From positions 18,492-82,491 of the forward strand of contig DIWF01000023.1 of NCBI GenBank assembly GCA_002422545.1: a stretch of 64,000 bases of DNA, given 5' to 3'. This DNA comes from Firmicutes bacterium UBA6113 (GTDB taxonomy: Bacteria; Bacillota; Clostridia; Tissierellales; Sedimentibacteraceae). Under the pieces are notes generated by a model. The model made no database searches. It saw nothing but the letters and a program-made list of their open reading frames with translations, and was not told where the DNA came from. Shown piece after piece: positions 9,403-18,120 of this stretch (its first letter is position 1; every line of letters begins with the position of its first letter). Both the position numbers and the translations under genes were made by a program.

Positions 9403-10764
9403 TCAAGCTTCTAAGCGATGCAACAGGATTATGGTCTCCACGTGGTGTGTCCATGGAAATTGGTCTACGGGCTGGACTTCTAACAATCTGTAGCCGCCTT
9501 CTTCAAGCATCTTAATGTCTCTTGCCAGGGTTGAAGGATTGCATGAAACGTACACAACCTTTTCAGACTTCATGTTAATTATTGTGTCTATTACTTCTTT
9601 TTCGCATCCCTTTCTTGGTGGGTCAACAATTACAACATCAGCTTTTATGTTTTTTTTGTAGAGTTTAGGCAGCAGAACTTCTGCCTTTCCTGCGAAAAAC
9701 TCAGCGTTTTTAATGTTGTTTAAAGAGGCGTTTTCTTTTGCGTTTATTATTGACTGTTCAACTATTTCAACGCCGTAAACTTTTTTGGCCTGCTTTGCAG
9801 CCATAAGAGATATTGTTCCTATGCCGCAGTAAATGTCAAAGCACACCTGATCGCTTTTTAAATCTGCATACTCGATTGCTTTTTCATAAAGTTTCTCGGT
9901 CTGCTGTGGATTGATTTGAAAAAATGTTTCGGGAGAAATGGTGAATGTGAGATTTCCTATGGTGTCTGTTATTGTTCCTTCACCATACAGCGTTATGTTT
10001 TTAAATCCCATGACAAGGTTTGTGTTTTTGGGATTTATATTTTGAACAACAGTCTTTATTTCTTTTATGCCGGACGTGAGTTCCTCAACTAGTTTTTCCT
10101 TAGCCGAAAAACTTTCAGATGAAGTTACAATTATAAACATCAGCTCATTTTTTCTGCTGCTTCTTACAACTACATTTTTAACTGTTCCATTTCCTGTTTT
10201 CTTGTCATAGGCTTTTATATTGTGCTTTATCATAAGATTTTTGAAAAGCTCCACTGCTCTGTCAGCTTCGGTGGTCTGAAGCATGCAGCCTGATATGTTG
10301 ACTGTATTGTATGTTCCCTGCTCATATGGTCCTATGATTATTTCCTTGTTTTTTTCTGCAACTGAAAAGGCAGTCTTGTTTCTGTATCTGAAAGGTTCTT
10401 CCATTCCCATGGTTTCATGTACCTTCACACCCTCCATGTTTACAGAAGCCCTTCTAAATTCATTTATAACTCTGTTTTTCTTGTAAGAAAGATTTGCATT
10501 ATAATTCAGATGCATGAGCTGGCATCCTCCGCAGTCGTAGTAATAGCTGCATGGAGGACTTATTCTTTGTTCTGATTCTTTAATAATTTTTTTTAGTTTT
10601 CCCACTGCAAAGTTTTTCTTTTTTTCTGTTATTTCTATTTCAACAATGTCTCCTGTAACTGCATTGTCAACAAACACAACAAAATTGTCAACCTTGGCAA
10701 CGCCTTGACCTGTATGATTTATATCTATTATTTCAACTTCTTTTATCTGACCGTTTTCAAACAT
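9403..10764 (-). CDS. rlmD: 23S rRNA (uracil-5-)-methyltransferase, RlmD/RumA family
   Basis: This 453-aa enzyme uses S-adenosylmethionine to methylate C5 of uridine in 23S rRNA. An N-terminal TRAM RNA-binding domain (about 1-60) is followed by Fe-S cysteines C72, C78, C81 and C160. The methyltransferase domain has the SAM loop DIYCGIGT (310-317), DPPR at 381-384, and the catalytic Cys C408 in VSCNPSTLARD, with E443 near the end as general base. In Firmicutes a single enzyme (RlmCD) may modify two sites, so exact specificity is unsure. It is read from its own promoter, whose spacer carries half of a 12-base inverted repeat ending at this gene's ribosome site. Confidence 0.93.
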   Translation of the reverse strand: MFENGQIKEVEIIDINHTGQGVAKVDNFVVFVDNAVTGDIVEIEITEKKKNFAVGKLKKIIKESEQRISPPCSYYYDCGGCQLMHLNYNANLSYKKNRVINEFRRASVNMEGVKVHETMGMEEPFRYRNKTAFSVAEKNKEIIIGPYEQGTYNTVNISGCMLQTTEADRAVELFKNLMIKHNIKAYDKKTGNGTVKNVVVRSSRKNELMFIIVTSSESFSAKEKLVEELTSGIKEIKTVVQNINPKNTNLVMGFKNITLYGEGTITDTIGNLTFTISPETFFQINPQQTEKLYEKAIEYADLKSDQVCFDIYCGIGTISLMAAKQAKKVYGVEIVEQSIINAKENASLNNIKNAEFFAGKAEVLLPKLYKKNIKADVVIVDPPRKGCEKEVIDTIINMKSEKVVYVSCNPSTLARDIKMLEEGGYRLLEVQPVDQFPWTHHVETIILLHRLEA

Positions 10765-10768
10765 AAAA

Positions 10769-10821
10769 ACTCCTGTTAATTTATTTTGTAATCTAATTAC
10801 AATTATACTATTAACAGGAGT
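10769..10821. repeat. Perfect 12-base inverted repeat joining promoter spacer and ribosome site of rlmD
   Basis: ACTCCTGTTAAT at 10769-10780 is the exact reverse complement of ATTAACAGGAGT at 10810-10821. The first arm contains, on the gene strand, the AGGAG ribosome site of rlmD; the second lies between -35 and -10. As the second arm is upstream of the expected start, an operator is more plausible than an RNA hairpin unless transcription starts further upstream. Confidence 0.6.
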
Positions 10822-10829
10822 CTTGTCAA
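10802..10829 (-). promoter_or_regulatory. Sigma-A promoter of rlmD
   Basis: TTGACA (10829-10824) and TATAAT (10807-10802), both perfect, are separated by 16 bases on the minus strand. The expected start near 10795 gives a leader of about 30 bases before the ATG at 10764. Confidence 0.8.
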
Positions 10830-10858
10830 TTAACTATTTATTTGGTTTCAGGAAGTCT

Positions 10859-11653
10859 CTATAATATGAACATCCTGGTTACTGCAAAATCCTTCACGTT
10901 ATTTGCAGTGTATTTTATAGTGTGTGATCCAGTCTGTATCACTCCAGGGAAAAATGAAGCTCTTCTTGCATTTTTGTGTTCCTTGTAGTTTATTTCAACT
11001 TCAAATTTTTCAGGTATGGTAATTTTGCATTCATTTATATGTTTAAGGCCGTTTTTAACACCTTCCCTGATAAGGTCGCAGGCATAGTCAGGATTTATGC
11101 TTATGGTTGCTCCTGCAAAGCCTTCTTTTACAGCAACGGTTTCAATTCCATTGTTAAGCTTCTTTGCTGTGTCGCATAGCATTTTGTCTCCGCTTAAAAA
11201 TACAACCGGCACTCCGTAGTTGGCAGCTAGGTATGAATTGATTGTGAATTCTGAAGCCTTTTCTCCGTTAACCATCATGTAGTTGTTTCCTAAATTCATG
11301 GTGTGAGCCAGGGGGCTTCCATCTGTTCCTGCAGCTGAATGGTATCCTATGAAAATTGCTGCATCAAATGTTTCATCCAGTCCTGCAACCATTGAATCCG
11401 GGCAGCTGGTCCAGCCACGGCTTAATTTTGCACATCTTGGAAGTTTGGTTATTTCTATGTTTCTTGCAGAATCATGAGCGTCTTTTATGAAAATTTCCTT
11501 AGCTCCCATGGCTATTGCTCCTTCGCATGCCGCAACAGTTTCCTTTGTCATCTGCTCAGCGAACTGCTTGTAATCATGGTTGCCTAGTTCTGTTTCGCTC
11601 CAGTCCGTAACTCCGGTAATTCCTTCAATATCAACACTAATAAATACTTTCAT
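10859..11653 (-). CDS. dppA: D-aminopeptidase, M55 (DppA) family
   Basis: Zinc-dependent hydrolase of the DppA family, which removes N-terminal D-amino acids from D-Ala-containing peptides. The signature MKVFISVDIEG gives ligands D8 and E10; H60 (KDAHDS), H105 (GYHS) and H117 (LAHTMN) complete the conserved set. I chose the ATG at 11653, five bases after GGAGGG; an in-frame ATG nine codons upstream (11680) has no spacing to a ribosome site. The 264-aa length is normal. It follows an M20 hydrolase and alanine racemase, suggesting a unit for using or recycling wall-derived D-amino acids. Confidence 0.9.
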   Translation of the reverse strand: MKVFISVDIEGITGVTDWSETELGNHDYKQFAEQMTKETVAACEGAIAMGAKEIFIKDAHDSARNIEITKLPRCAKLSRGWTSCPDSMVAGLDETFDAAIFIGYHSAAGTDGSPLAHTMNLGNNYMMVNGEKASEFTINSYLAANYGVPVVFLSGDKMLCDTAKKLNNGIETVAVKEGFAGATISINPDYACDLIREGVKNGLKHINECKITIPEKFEVEINYKEHKNARRASFFPGVIQTGSHTIKYTANNVKDFAVTRMFIL

Positions 11654-11703
11654 CTTTCCCTCCATCATTATATCTTTCATCCTTGTTTCAGGACGATTAA
11701 TTT

Positions 11704-12885
11704 TTACTTGTTCAGCAAAGTCAGTATGTTTTCAACTTGCAGCTGCATTCCAATTTTCAGGCATTTCTCATCAATATCAAAGCACTCAGTGTGAATTGGA
11801 GAATCGATGCCGTTTTTGCTGTCGCCGCAGCCCAGGTGGAAAAATGCACCCTTAGCCACATCTGAGAAGTATGAAAAATCTTCTGCACCAAGGCTTGGAA
11901 ATTCTTTGAACAATATGTTTTTTTCCCCTAATATTTTCTTTGCATTTTCTTTAATTACATCAACAACTTCATCATTATTTATGAGTGCCTGGTAACCTTC
12001 GGAAAAATTCACGTCTGCTGTTCCTCCGTAAGCAATAGCTGTGTTTGTCACCATATTCTCTATTCTTTTCTTGACAAAATTCCTTGTATCATCGTCAAGG
12101 GCTCTCAATGTTCCTGATATTTCAACTTCATCACTTATAACATTGTCCTTTACTCCACCTGAAATTTTTCCAAGGGATATTACAACTGAATTAAGCGGTG
12201 AAATGTTTCTGCTCACAATTGTCTGAAGTGCAGTAATTATGTTTCCAGCAATTACTATGGCATCTGTTCCCTTGTCCGGATAAGCTCCATGGGCTGATTT
12301 TCCGTTTATCTTAATTTTGATAGTATCTGTGGATGCATTGAGCTTTCCGTACTTAAGTTCAACTTTACCTGCATCTATGTAGGGCATAACATGAAGTCCC
12401 AGCATATAGTCCACATCAGGGTTTTTCATGCAGCCTTCCCCAACCATGCGTTTACCGCCTCCTATAGTTTCTTCGGCCGGCTGAAAGAACAGCTTCACAT
12501 TTCCGCAGAAGCTTTCATCATTATCAGCTATTTCCTTCATGATTTTTCCTACTCCAAGAAGTATGGAAGTGTGGGCATCATGTCCGCAGGCATGCATTGC
12601 TCCAGGATTTATGGAGCAGTATGATGTATTGTTTTTTTCATTAATAGGAAGGGCGTCAATGTCCCCTCGAAGACCTACTGTTTTTCCGCCATGTCGTCCT
12701 CTTATTATGCCAACAACACCAGTTTCAGCACATCTGAAGTTTTCGATTCCCCAAAGGTTCAAATATTCCTCGATTTTTTTCTGTGTTCTGAATTCCTGCT
12801 GGCTCAGTTCCGGATTTTTATGAAAATCTCTTCTTATAGCCACAATTTCATCATATATTTCACTTATTCTGTTTTGAATGTCCAT
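11704..12885 (-). CDS. M20-family amidohydrolase (N-acyl-amino-acid or peptide hydrolase)
   Basis: The 393-aa protein has the M20D pattern of hippurate hydrolase/N-acyl-L-amino-acid amidohydrolases: HACGHDAH at 98-105, the catalytic pair in PAEE, a central dimerisation domain (KINGKSAHGAYPDKG) and a final metal ligand in PIHTECF. The ATG at 12885 is preferred (GGAG 5 bases before). The GTG at 12891 overlaps the racemase stop but touches the ribosome site. Substrate is not deducible; neighbours suggest N-acylated amino acids or small wall peptides. Confidence 0.88.
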   Translation of the reverse strand: MDIQNRISEIYDEIVAIRRDFHKNPELSQQEFRTQKKIEEYLNLWGIENFRCAETGVVGIIRGRHGGKTVGLRGDIDALPINEKNNTSYCSINPGAMHACGHDAHTSILLGVGKIMKEIADNDESFCGNVKLFFQPAEETIGGGKRMVGEGCMKNPDVDYMLGLHVMPYIDAGKVELKYGKLNASTDTIKIKINGKSAHGAYPDKGTDAIVIAGNIITALQTIVSRNISPLNSVVISLGKISGGVKDNVISDEVEISGTLRALDDDTRNFVKKRIENMVTNTAIAYGGTADVNFSEGYQALINNDEVVDVIKENAKKILGEKNILFKEFPSLGAEDFSYFSDVAKGAFFHLGCGDSKNGIDSPIHTECFDIDEKCLKIGMQLQVENILTLLNK

Positions 12886-12887
12886 AA

Positions 12888-14042
12888 TCACTCCTGCAAC
12901 AAATAGTTGACCATCTTATAAATTTTATTGTCCTTGATGTATACTCTCGGTGTTCTTCTTGTAATGCGGCACACTATTTCATTTTTGTTTGTTCCAGCCA
13001 GTCTTGATGCTTCATTGATATCCATTGTGTTAGAAGTTCCGTCTCCATATATTACAGCTTCATCTCCAACTTTGGCCTCCGGTATGTCTGTCAGGTCAAC
13101 CATGCACTGGTCCATGCATATTACGCCGATTATTGGTGCCTTCTTTCCGTTGATTGTAACATAGCCCTTGTCACGCAGATTTCGCGGGTAGCCGTCAGCA
13201 TAACCGAAGGGAAGAGTTCCAACCAAAGATTTTCTTTCAGCCTTCCACAAATAGTCGTAGCTTAAGCCTTCGCCTCTTTCAAGTGTCTTAATGTGATAAA
13301 TTCTTGTTTTGAATGTCATAGCCTGCTTAAGATGCACCGAATTGTCCTTGTATGATTTAAGTCCGTACACAATTGCTCCAGGTCTGATCATGTTGAGTCT
13401 GTATTCAGGATAATCAATGCCTGAAATACTGTCACATATGTGCTTGTACTTAAATCTTCTTCCCCTTGCTTCAAGCTTTTCTACAGCATTCATGAATTTT
13501 TGGTACTGTTCTTCGTCTTCTTCTCTTCCAGCCAGAGCAAAGTGTGAAAAAATTCCATCAACCTCTATATTTTTTAAATCAAACATTTTGTCAATTTCTT
13601 CGATGCTTTCCTGGCAGTCCTTGTACCCAAGGCGGTTGAAGCCTGTGTCGTACTTGATCTGCACATGAGCATTCACGTTGTGCTTGATCCCAAGATCGTT
13701 CAGGATTTTCGCCTGCCTGATTGAAAAAATTGTCTGAACAATGTTGTTTATTACTGCATATTCCAGATATTCGTCGGGCGTGTAACCCATGATGAATATT
13801 TTGTAATCTTTAAATCTTTTTCTAAGTTGCAGCGCTTCCGTTAATGTGGCAACAGCAAGATAGTCCCCGCCGTTTTCCATTATTGTTTCTGCAATATCAG
13901 CTGCGCCGTGGCCGTAACCATCTGCCTTTACAACAGCTGCAACTGAAACATCACATCCTACAATTTCCTTGATTTTTCTCATGTTGTAGGCAATGTTATC
14001 CAAGTTGATTTCAACATAAGTGTCCCTTAACAATGGTTCCAT
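12888..14042 (-). CDS. alr: Alanine racemase
   Basis: PLP enzyme interconverting L- and D-alanine for peptidoglycan or for D-alanine use. K39 in VVKADGYGHGA is the PLP lysine; the second catalytic Tyr lies in GLSYDYLW; CMDQCMVDLTD is the typical C-terminal segment. The ATG at 14042 (GGGGG four bases upstream) gives a normal 384 aa; an ATG 14 codons earlier encodes a non-conserved hydrophobic stretch. It leads the alr, M20, dppA series with 2- and 50-base spacing. Confidence 0.95.
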   Translation of the reverse strand: MEPLLRDTYVEINLDNIAYNMRKIKEIVGCDVSVAAVVKADGYGHGAADIAETIMENGGDYLAVATLTEALQLRKRFKDYKIFIMGYTPDEYLEYAVINNIVQTIFSIRQAKILNDLGIKHNVNAHVQIKYDTGFNRLGYKDCQESIEEIDKMFDLKNIEVDGIFSHFALAGREEDEEQYQKFMNAVEKLEARGRRFKYKHICDSISGIDYPEYRLNMIRPGAIVYGLKSYKDNSVHLKQAMTFKTRIYHIKTLERGEGLSYDYLWKAERKSLVGTLPFGYADGYPRNLRDKGYVTINGKKAPIIGVICMDQCMVDLTDIPEAKVGDEAVIYGDGTSNTMDINEASRLAGTNKNEIVCRITRRTPRVYIKDNKIYKMVNYLLQE

Positions 14043-14112
14043 ATTTCCCCCTGTAATAATTTTTATGATAAAATATATTTTCATGCGTCAGGATGACAGC
14101 GTCAAATTTGAC

Positions 14113-14150
14113 TAATAATTCTTCACTCTTAATTCTTAACTCTTAATTTT
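14113..14150. repeat. AT-rich interspersed repeat, copy 1
   Basis: Three linked TCTTAA/CTCTTAATT units on the plus strand end at the stop codon of the LD-carboxypeptidase gene; the same core recurs near 20030, 33397, 41401 (inverted) and 49271. Confidence 0.6.
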
Positions 14151-15108
14151 ATTTAACTCCGCTTTCCGTAAAAACCACCTGTTTTAAATCAGCATCTATT
14201 TTAACCTGTGTTCCCAGAGGCAATGTTGGCTGTGGGAAGCTGTGTCCTGCCTTGAAGTTGTAAATGACTGGTTTGCCGTATGGAACAATTGTGTTTTCAA
14301 TAACTTCTTCCAATGGAAGGTCAAATCCTCCTTCATAGGATTTTTTCTCCCTTTCACACCCGGTGAATGTTCCGAGAATCACTCCTCTGCAATGGTTGAA
14401 CTTCCCGGCCAAAGCAAGCGTTGTAAGCATTCGATCGATTTTGTAAACAGGTTCATTTACTTCTTCAATGAACAATATTTTGTCCCTTGTATCCACTTCA
14501 TACTTTGTTCCCATGCATGCTGTAAGGAGTGTAAGGTTGCCTCCAATGAGAATACCTTCTCCAGAACCATGGCAATAACTTTTTAATTGTTCTTCGCCGG
14601 GATTTTTATGATTTCCCAAAGGTTCATCAGAAAACAGGTTTTTCACCAGGCTTTCATATGTATATTGTTCAAAATCAACTCTTTCACCTTGTATTTTTGC
14701 ATAGTTAGATGTTGCCATGGGTCCGTGGAACGTAGTCAACCCGCATATTTGATTGAATGCCACATGAAGGGCAGTAATATCTGAAAAGCCTACGAAAACC
14801 TTGGGATTTTCTGATATCATCTTATAATCAAGCATATCTAAAATTCTTGGAGTTCCATAGCCGCCTCTTAAGCATATTATTCCATTTATGCTTTTATCCC
14901 TGAAGGCATTGTTTATGTCTCTTGCCCGTCCTTCATCAGGTGCCGAAAGATGTCCATAATTTGTGTAACATGTTGGAAACATTACAGGCTCCAGACCCAA
15001 TGCCCTGATTTTTAATTCTCCGTTTTGAACCGATTTCAAATCGGTTGCAGAAGAAGGAGCAACAACAGCAACCCTGTCGCCTCTTTTAAGATGTAACGGT
15101 TTTATCAA
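14149..15108 (-). CDS. LD-carboxypeptidase (S66, LdcA/MccF family)
   Basis: Serine peptidase family that cleaves L,D bonds, typically removing the terminal D-Ala of muropeptide tetrapeptides in cell-wall recycling. The nucleophile S109 lies in GFSD after an Arg-Gly-Gly-Tyr-Gly turn (RGGYG, 81-85); the Glu is in LFIEEVNEPVYKIDRML and the His in KAGHSFPQP. Length 319 aa is usual. No signal peptide, so cytoplasmic. Sits between LCP ligases and alr. A microcin-immunity MccF function is possible but less likely here. Confidence 0.88.
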   Translation of the reverse strand: MIKPLHLKRGDRVAVVAPSSATDLKSVQNGELKIRALGLEPVMFPTCYTNYGHLSAPDEGRARDINNAFRDKSINGIICLRGGYGTPRILDMLDYKMISENPKVFVGFSDITALHVAFNQICGLTTFHGPMATSNYAKIQGERVDFEQYTYESLVKNLFSDEPLGNHKNPGEEQLKSYCHGSGEGILIGGNLTLLTACMGTKYEVDTRDKILFIEEVNEPVYKIDRMLTTLALAGKFNHCRGVILGTFTGCEREKKSYEGGFDLPLEEVIENTIVPYGKPVIYNFKAGHSFPQPTLPLGTQVKIDADLKQVVFTESGVK

Positions 15109-15179
15109 TTTTTATTCCCCCTTATTAAAACAATAAAAAGATTCTCCGCTTTCTTTCATGGCGAGGAACCTTAATTTTA

Positions 15180-16184
15180 TTATTGATTAGCATCTGCTAT
15201 ATTTTCTTCTTCGTCTGCATCTGCAGATAAATTCACATCGTACAGGTCATATACAAACCTTGTCATTTCCTCACCGTCAGGAAAGTAAAATGACAGTCCG
15301 CCTGCCATTTTGTCCGTGCCCGGCAATGTAGTGGCTTCCAGATTTTCTGTAGAGAAACCTATTGCATCTTTCCCAAGAGCCAGAAGATTTGTAAGTGTCA
15401 AATCTGTTTCAACATACGGATATACTGCATTGATCACGTTTATGATTTTCAGGCTCATGGCTTTTTTAACAGCTGATTTCACAAAGTTCTGCTGGGCTTC
15501 GATTCTTCCCAAATCACCGTTTACGTAACCGTAATATCCTTCATAGTTAGATTTTCTAAACCTCAAAAATTCTATAGCATTGTCTCCGTATATGATTTGT
15601 TTTCCCGGTTTTATGTTGATGTCAAGCGGAGGTTTAGCGTAAGGATCTGTGTATCTCATGTGAAACGGCACATTCACTTCCACGCCTCCTATGGCGTCTA
15701 CGGCAGCCCTTACTCCGTCATAGTCAACTGTGGCATAATTGTCTATGGGAAGTCCTGTAAGTTCTTCAACAGCATCTACAAGTGCTTTTATTCCTTCTTC
15801 TTCCATTCCGTATACTGCGTTTATTTTTTGTGTATCTGCATATTTGGAATATCCTTCTCTGAAATAATATGTATCTCTGGGAATAGAAATTATGTCAGCT
15901 TCCTTAGTTTTTCTGTCAAAGCTTGCAAGCATTATAGTATCTGATCTTGTTCCTTCAAGTCCCACAACCAGTACGTTTATGCGGTTGCTTTCATGCATTG
16001 CTTTTTCCAGCGGTGTATCAAATTCTGTGCTTTCATCTTCTTCAGCAGTTTGTTCTTCTTCACCGGGAAGATTTTCTCCTTCACTATCGGGATAAGCAAA
16101 ATTAGCGTAAGTATAAATTCCGGTTGAAATTACAGCTGTAAATATAACAAGCCATAAGAAAAATATCTTTATAAACTGTTTCAT
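15180..16184 (-). CDS. LCP (LytR-CpsA-Psr) family ligase, paralogue 1
   Basis: Membrane-anchored enzyme family that transfers undecaprenyl-linked polymers (teichoic acids, capsule) to peptidoglycan. One N-terminal membrane segment (about 5-27) is followed by an acidic linker and the LCP domain: INVLVVGLEGTRSDTIML, the Arg-rich IISIPRDTYY, and FLRFRKSNYEG with conserved Arg. Length 334 aa. Clearly paralogous to the next gene upstream (30-base spacing), so a tandem duplication; they may serve different polymers. ATG at 16184 after AAAGGCGG. Confidence 0.9.
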   Translation of the reverse strand: MKQFIKIFFLWLVIFTAVISTGIYTYANFAYPDSEGENLPGEEEQTAEEDESTEFDTPLEKAMHESNRINVLVVGLEGTRSDTIMLASFDRKTKEADIISIPRDTYYFREGYSKYADTQKINAVYGMEEEGIKALVDAVEELTGLPIDNYATVDYDGVRAAVDAIGGVEVNVPFHMRYTDPYAKPPLDINIKPGKQIIYGDNAIEFLRFRKSNYEGYYGYVNGDLGRIEAQQNFVKSAVKKAMSLKIINVINAVYPYVETDLTLTNLLALGKDAIGFSTENLEATTLPGTDKMAGGLSFYFPDGEEMTRFVYDLYDVNLSADADEEENIADANQ

Positions 16185-16213
16185 TTAAAATCCGCCTTTC
16201 AGTTGATTGCATA

Positions 16214-17224
16214 TTAATTTGTCTCTGTTTCTTTTGATGTGTCCCCCGTTGTACCTTCCAATGTATTATCTGTATTATTTTTCGCTGCGTACATATCCTT
16301 AACCATACTTGCTATACCATCTTCATCCGGTATATAAAATGACAGTCCTTCTAAAGGTGTCTCCATTCCAGGCAATGTATTCATGCTTATTTTGTCTGTT
16401 GAAAATCCTATTACATTTCCTGCTATACTCATTAAATCCGTAACTGTTACATTTGTTTCAACATAGGAATAGGCTTCCTTTATCAAAGAAGGGAGTTTAA
16501 GCCCAAGAGCCTTTTTCAAAGCAGATTTCAAAAATTCCTGTTGAGCCTGAATTCTTCCTAAATCTTGATTGCTGTATCCTTTTCTGAACCTTACATATTT
16601 TAAAGCTTGTTCTCCGTTTAAAAGCTGAGTTCCTTCGGGTATGTCTATGTTTAACGGCGGATCATCGTATGGGTCGGAGTATTGCATATGAAACGGCACA
16701 TCCACTTCTACTCCTCCTAATAAGTCCACACAGGCTACCAATGCCTCATAATCAATTATAATATACTTTTCCAGAGGTATTCCCACTAAATCCTGTACAG
16801 TTGATGTAAGGCCTTCTATTCCTTCCTGGCCATATACTGCATTTATCTTTTTCAAATCAGGACTGTCATCTGCATTTCTCGGGCAGTATGTATCTCTTGG
16901 AATTGAAATCAAATCAGCAGTCTTGTTCTCTGTATCATAACTGGCAACCATTATGGTGTCTGATCTTGAGTTTTCAAGTCCCACAAGAAGAACATTGAAT
17001 TTTTTGCTGTTTCTTGCAGCCCTTCCTATTTCGCTTTCATAATCGAATGTGCTTGATTCATAAAACATGACTTCTTGTTCATTATTGTCAGTTTCTGCAC
17101 CCTTAATTGTACCTATAACAATGTCCTTGTCGATTATAATTATATATCCCAAAGCTGTTACGCTTAAAATTACTGCAATTAAAACAAGTGAAGCAAAAAA
17201 AATCTTTAAGAAATGTCTTATCAT
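16214..17224 (-). CDS. LCP (LytR-CpsA-Psr) family ligase, paralogue 2
   Basis: Same architecture as its downstream neighbour: N-terminal membrane helix (about 8-31), short acidic linker, then the LCP domain with FNVLLVGLENSRSDTIMV, LISIPRDTYC and YVRFRKGYSNQDLGRIQAQQ. Ends in a Thr/Asn/Glu-rich tail. First gene of a run continuing to the D-amino-acid genes; an extended -10 promoter lies 35-45 bases upstream of its ATG, which follows AAGGTG. Confidence 0.9.
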   Translation of the reverse strand: MIRHFLKIFFASLVLIAVILSVTALGYIIIIDKDIVIGTIKGAETDNNEQEVMFYESSTFDYESEIGRAARNSKKFNVLLVGLENSRSDTIMVASYDTENKTADLISIPRDTYCPRNADDSPDLKKINAVYGQEGIEGLTSTVQDLVGIPLEKYIIIDYEALVACVDLLGGVEVDVPFHMQYSDPYDDPPLNIDIPEGTQLLNGEQALKYVRFRKGYSNQDLGRIQAQQEFLKSALKKALGLKLPSLIKEAYSYVETNVTVTDLMSIAGNVIGFSTDKISMNTLPGMETPLEGLSFYIPDEDGIASMVKDMYAAKNNTDNTLEGTTGDTSKETETN

Positions 17225-17259
17225 TAGTTCACCTTATATTTTTACGGTATCTGTGATTT

Positions 17260-17268
17260 ATTATACCA
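17260..17268 (-). promoter_or_regulatory. Extended -10 promoter of the LCP genes
   Basis: The minus strand reads TGGTATAAT, a perfect -10 with the TGn extension. The -35 region 17 bases upstream is poor, as is common for extended -10 promoters. Confidence 0.5.
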
Positions 17269-17460
17269 AATAATTATATCAAAATTTTACATTTATTTCA
17301 ATCAGTATTCTGCAAAAATTATATAAATAAATATGCGTAATATGCACTTTCTATTCGTTATGTAAAAACATTTTCACGACATGTGATAGTTTTTACTATA
17401 GTTTAAATTCTAGTTCTTTTCCACAGTCGAATTTTTTCGGATTTTTTTCATAAATATGTA

Positions 17461-17489
17461 TTGCAATTTACAAAAAAAATTGTTATAAT
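17461..17489 (+). promoter_or_regulatory. Sigma-A promoter of first cold-shock gene
   Basis: TTGCAA (17461-17466), 17-base spacer, perfect TATAAT (17484-17489). The expected transcript has a leader of only about 30 bases, unlike the long cold-sensing leader of E. coli cspA. Confidence 0.8.
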
Positions 17490-17524
17490 ACATGTATCTT
17501 TTTTAATATCGGAGGATTTTTTTA

Positions 17525-17725
17525 ATGAAAACAGGCACAGTTAAATGGTTTGATTCTAAAAAAGGTTTTGGATTTATTTCTTGCGATGACGGCAAAGATG
17601 TATTCGTACACTTCTCTGCAATCGTATCTGACGGATTCAAAACATTAGAAGAAGGACAAAAGGTAAACTTTGATATAGTTGATGGACAAAAGGGTCCACA
17701 GGCTAGCAACGTTACTGTAGCGTAG
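17525..17725 (+). CDS. Cold-shock protein (CspA/CspB family), copy 1
   Basis: A 66-aa single cold-shock domain that binds single-stranded RNA/DNA and acts as an RNA chaperone. RNP1 is KGFGFISC (around 15-22) and RNP2 is DVFVHFSAI (around 27-35). GGAGG lies 9 bases before the ATG. It is nearly identical in protein sequence to the next gene and is followed by a hairpin. Confidence 0.95.
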   Translation: MKTGTVKWFDSKKGFGFISCDDGKDVFVHFSAIVSDGFKTLEEGQKVNFDIVDGQKGPQASNVTVA

Positions 17726-17804
17726 TATTTGTTTTTTAGAAATAATAATTAATATAGATATAGCAATTACTTATATTAATATTGGTATTTCAATGAAACA
17801 TGAT

Positions 17805-17828
17805 AAGAACTACAAAGTAGTTCTTTTT
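17805..17828 (+). terminator. Terminator after first cold-shock gene
   Basis: Perfect 9-bp stem AAGAACTAC/GTAGTTCTT with loop AAA and a short T run. The second gene may be read by leakage or from its own promoter. Confidence 0.7.
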
Positions 17829-17867
17829 CATTAATAATTAAATTAATTTAAAAACACGGAGGATTTA

Positions 17868-18071
17868 ATGAAAACAGGTAAAGTTAAATGGTTTGATTCA
17901 GCTAAGGGTTTCGGATTTATTTCATGTGAAGATGGAAATGACGTATTTGTTCATTTTTCAGCTATTGCTTCTAATGGATTTAAAACTTTAGAAGAAGGTC
18001 AGAATGTTTCATTTGAAGTTGTGGATGGTCAAAGAGGTCCACAGGCTGCAAACGTAACAGTTATAAAATAA
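17868..18071 (+). CDS. Cold-shock protein (CspA/CspB family), copy 2
   Basis: 67-aa cold-shock domain with the same RNP motifs (KGFGFISC, DVFVHFSAI) as the gene 142 bases upstream; differences are mostly conservative, marking a recent tandem duplication. GGAGG precedes the ATG by 4 to 5 bases. Confidence 0.95.
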   Translation: MKTGKVKWFDSAKGFGFISCEDGNDVFVHFSAIASNGFKTLEEGQNVSFEVVDGQRGPQAANVTVIK

Positions 18072-18083
18072 TTTTCGAAAGTC

Positions 18084-18117
18084 AAAGCGCATACTCATGT
18101 ATGCGCTTTTAATTTTT
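18084..18117. terminator. Strong terminator between cold-shock gene and ribokinase (convergent)
   Basis: An 11-bp stem AAAGCGCATAC/GTATGCGCTTT with loop TCAT (18095-18098), then TTAATTTTTATTTTA on the plus strand. The A run on the other side may let it also end the opposing ribokinase transcript. Confidence 0.85.
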
Positions 18118-18120
18118 ATT

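Noticed and set aside
17525..18071. Long cold-sensing 5' leader as in E. coli cspA
   Set aside because: A perfect -10 lies only about 35 bases before the first start codon, so the leader is short.
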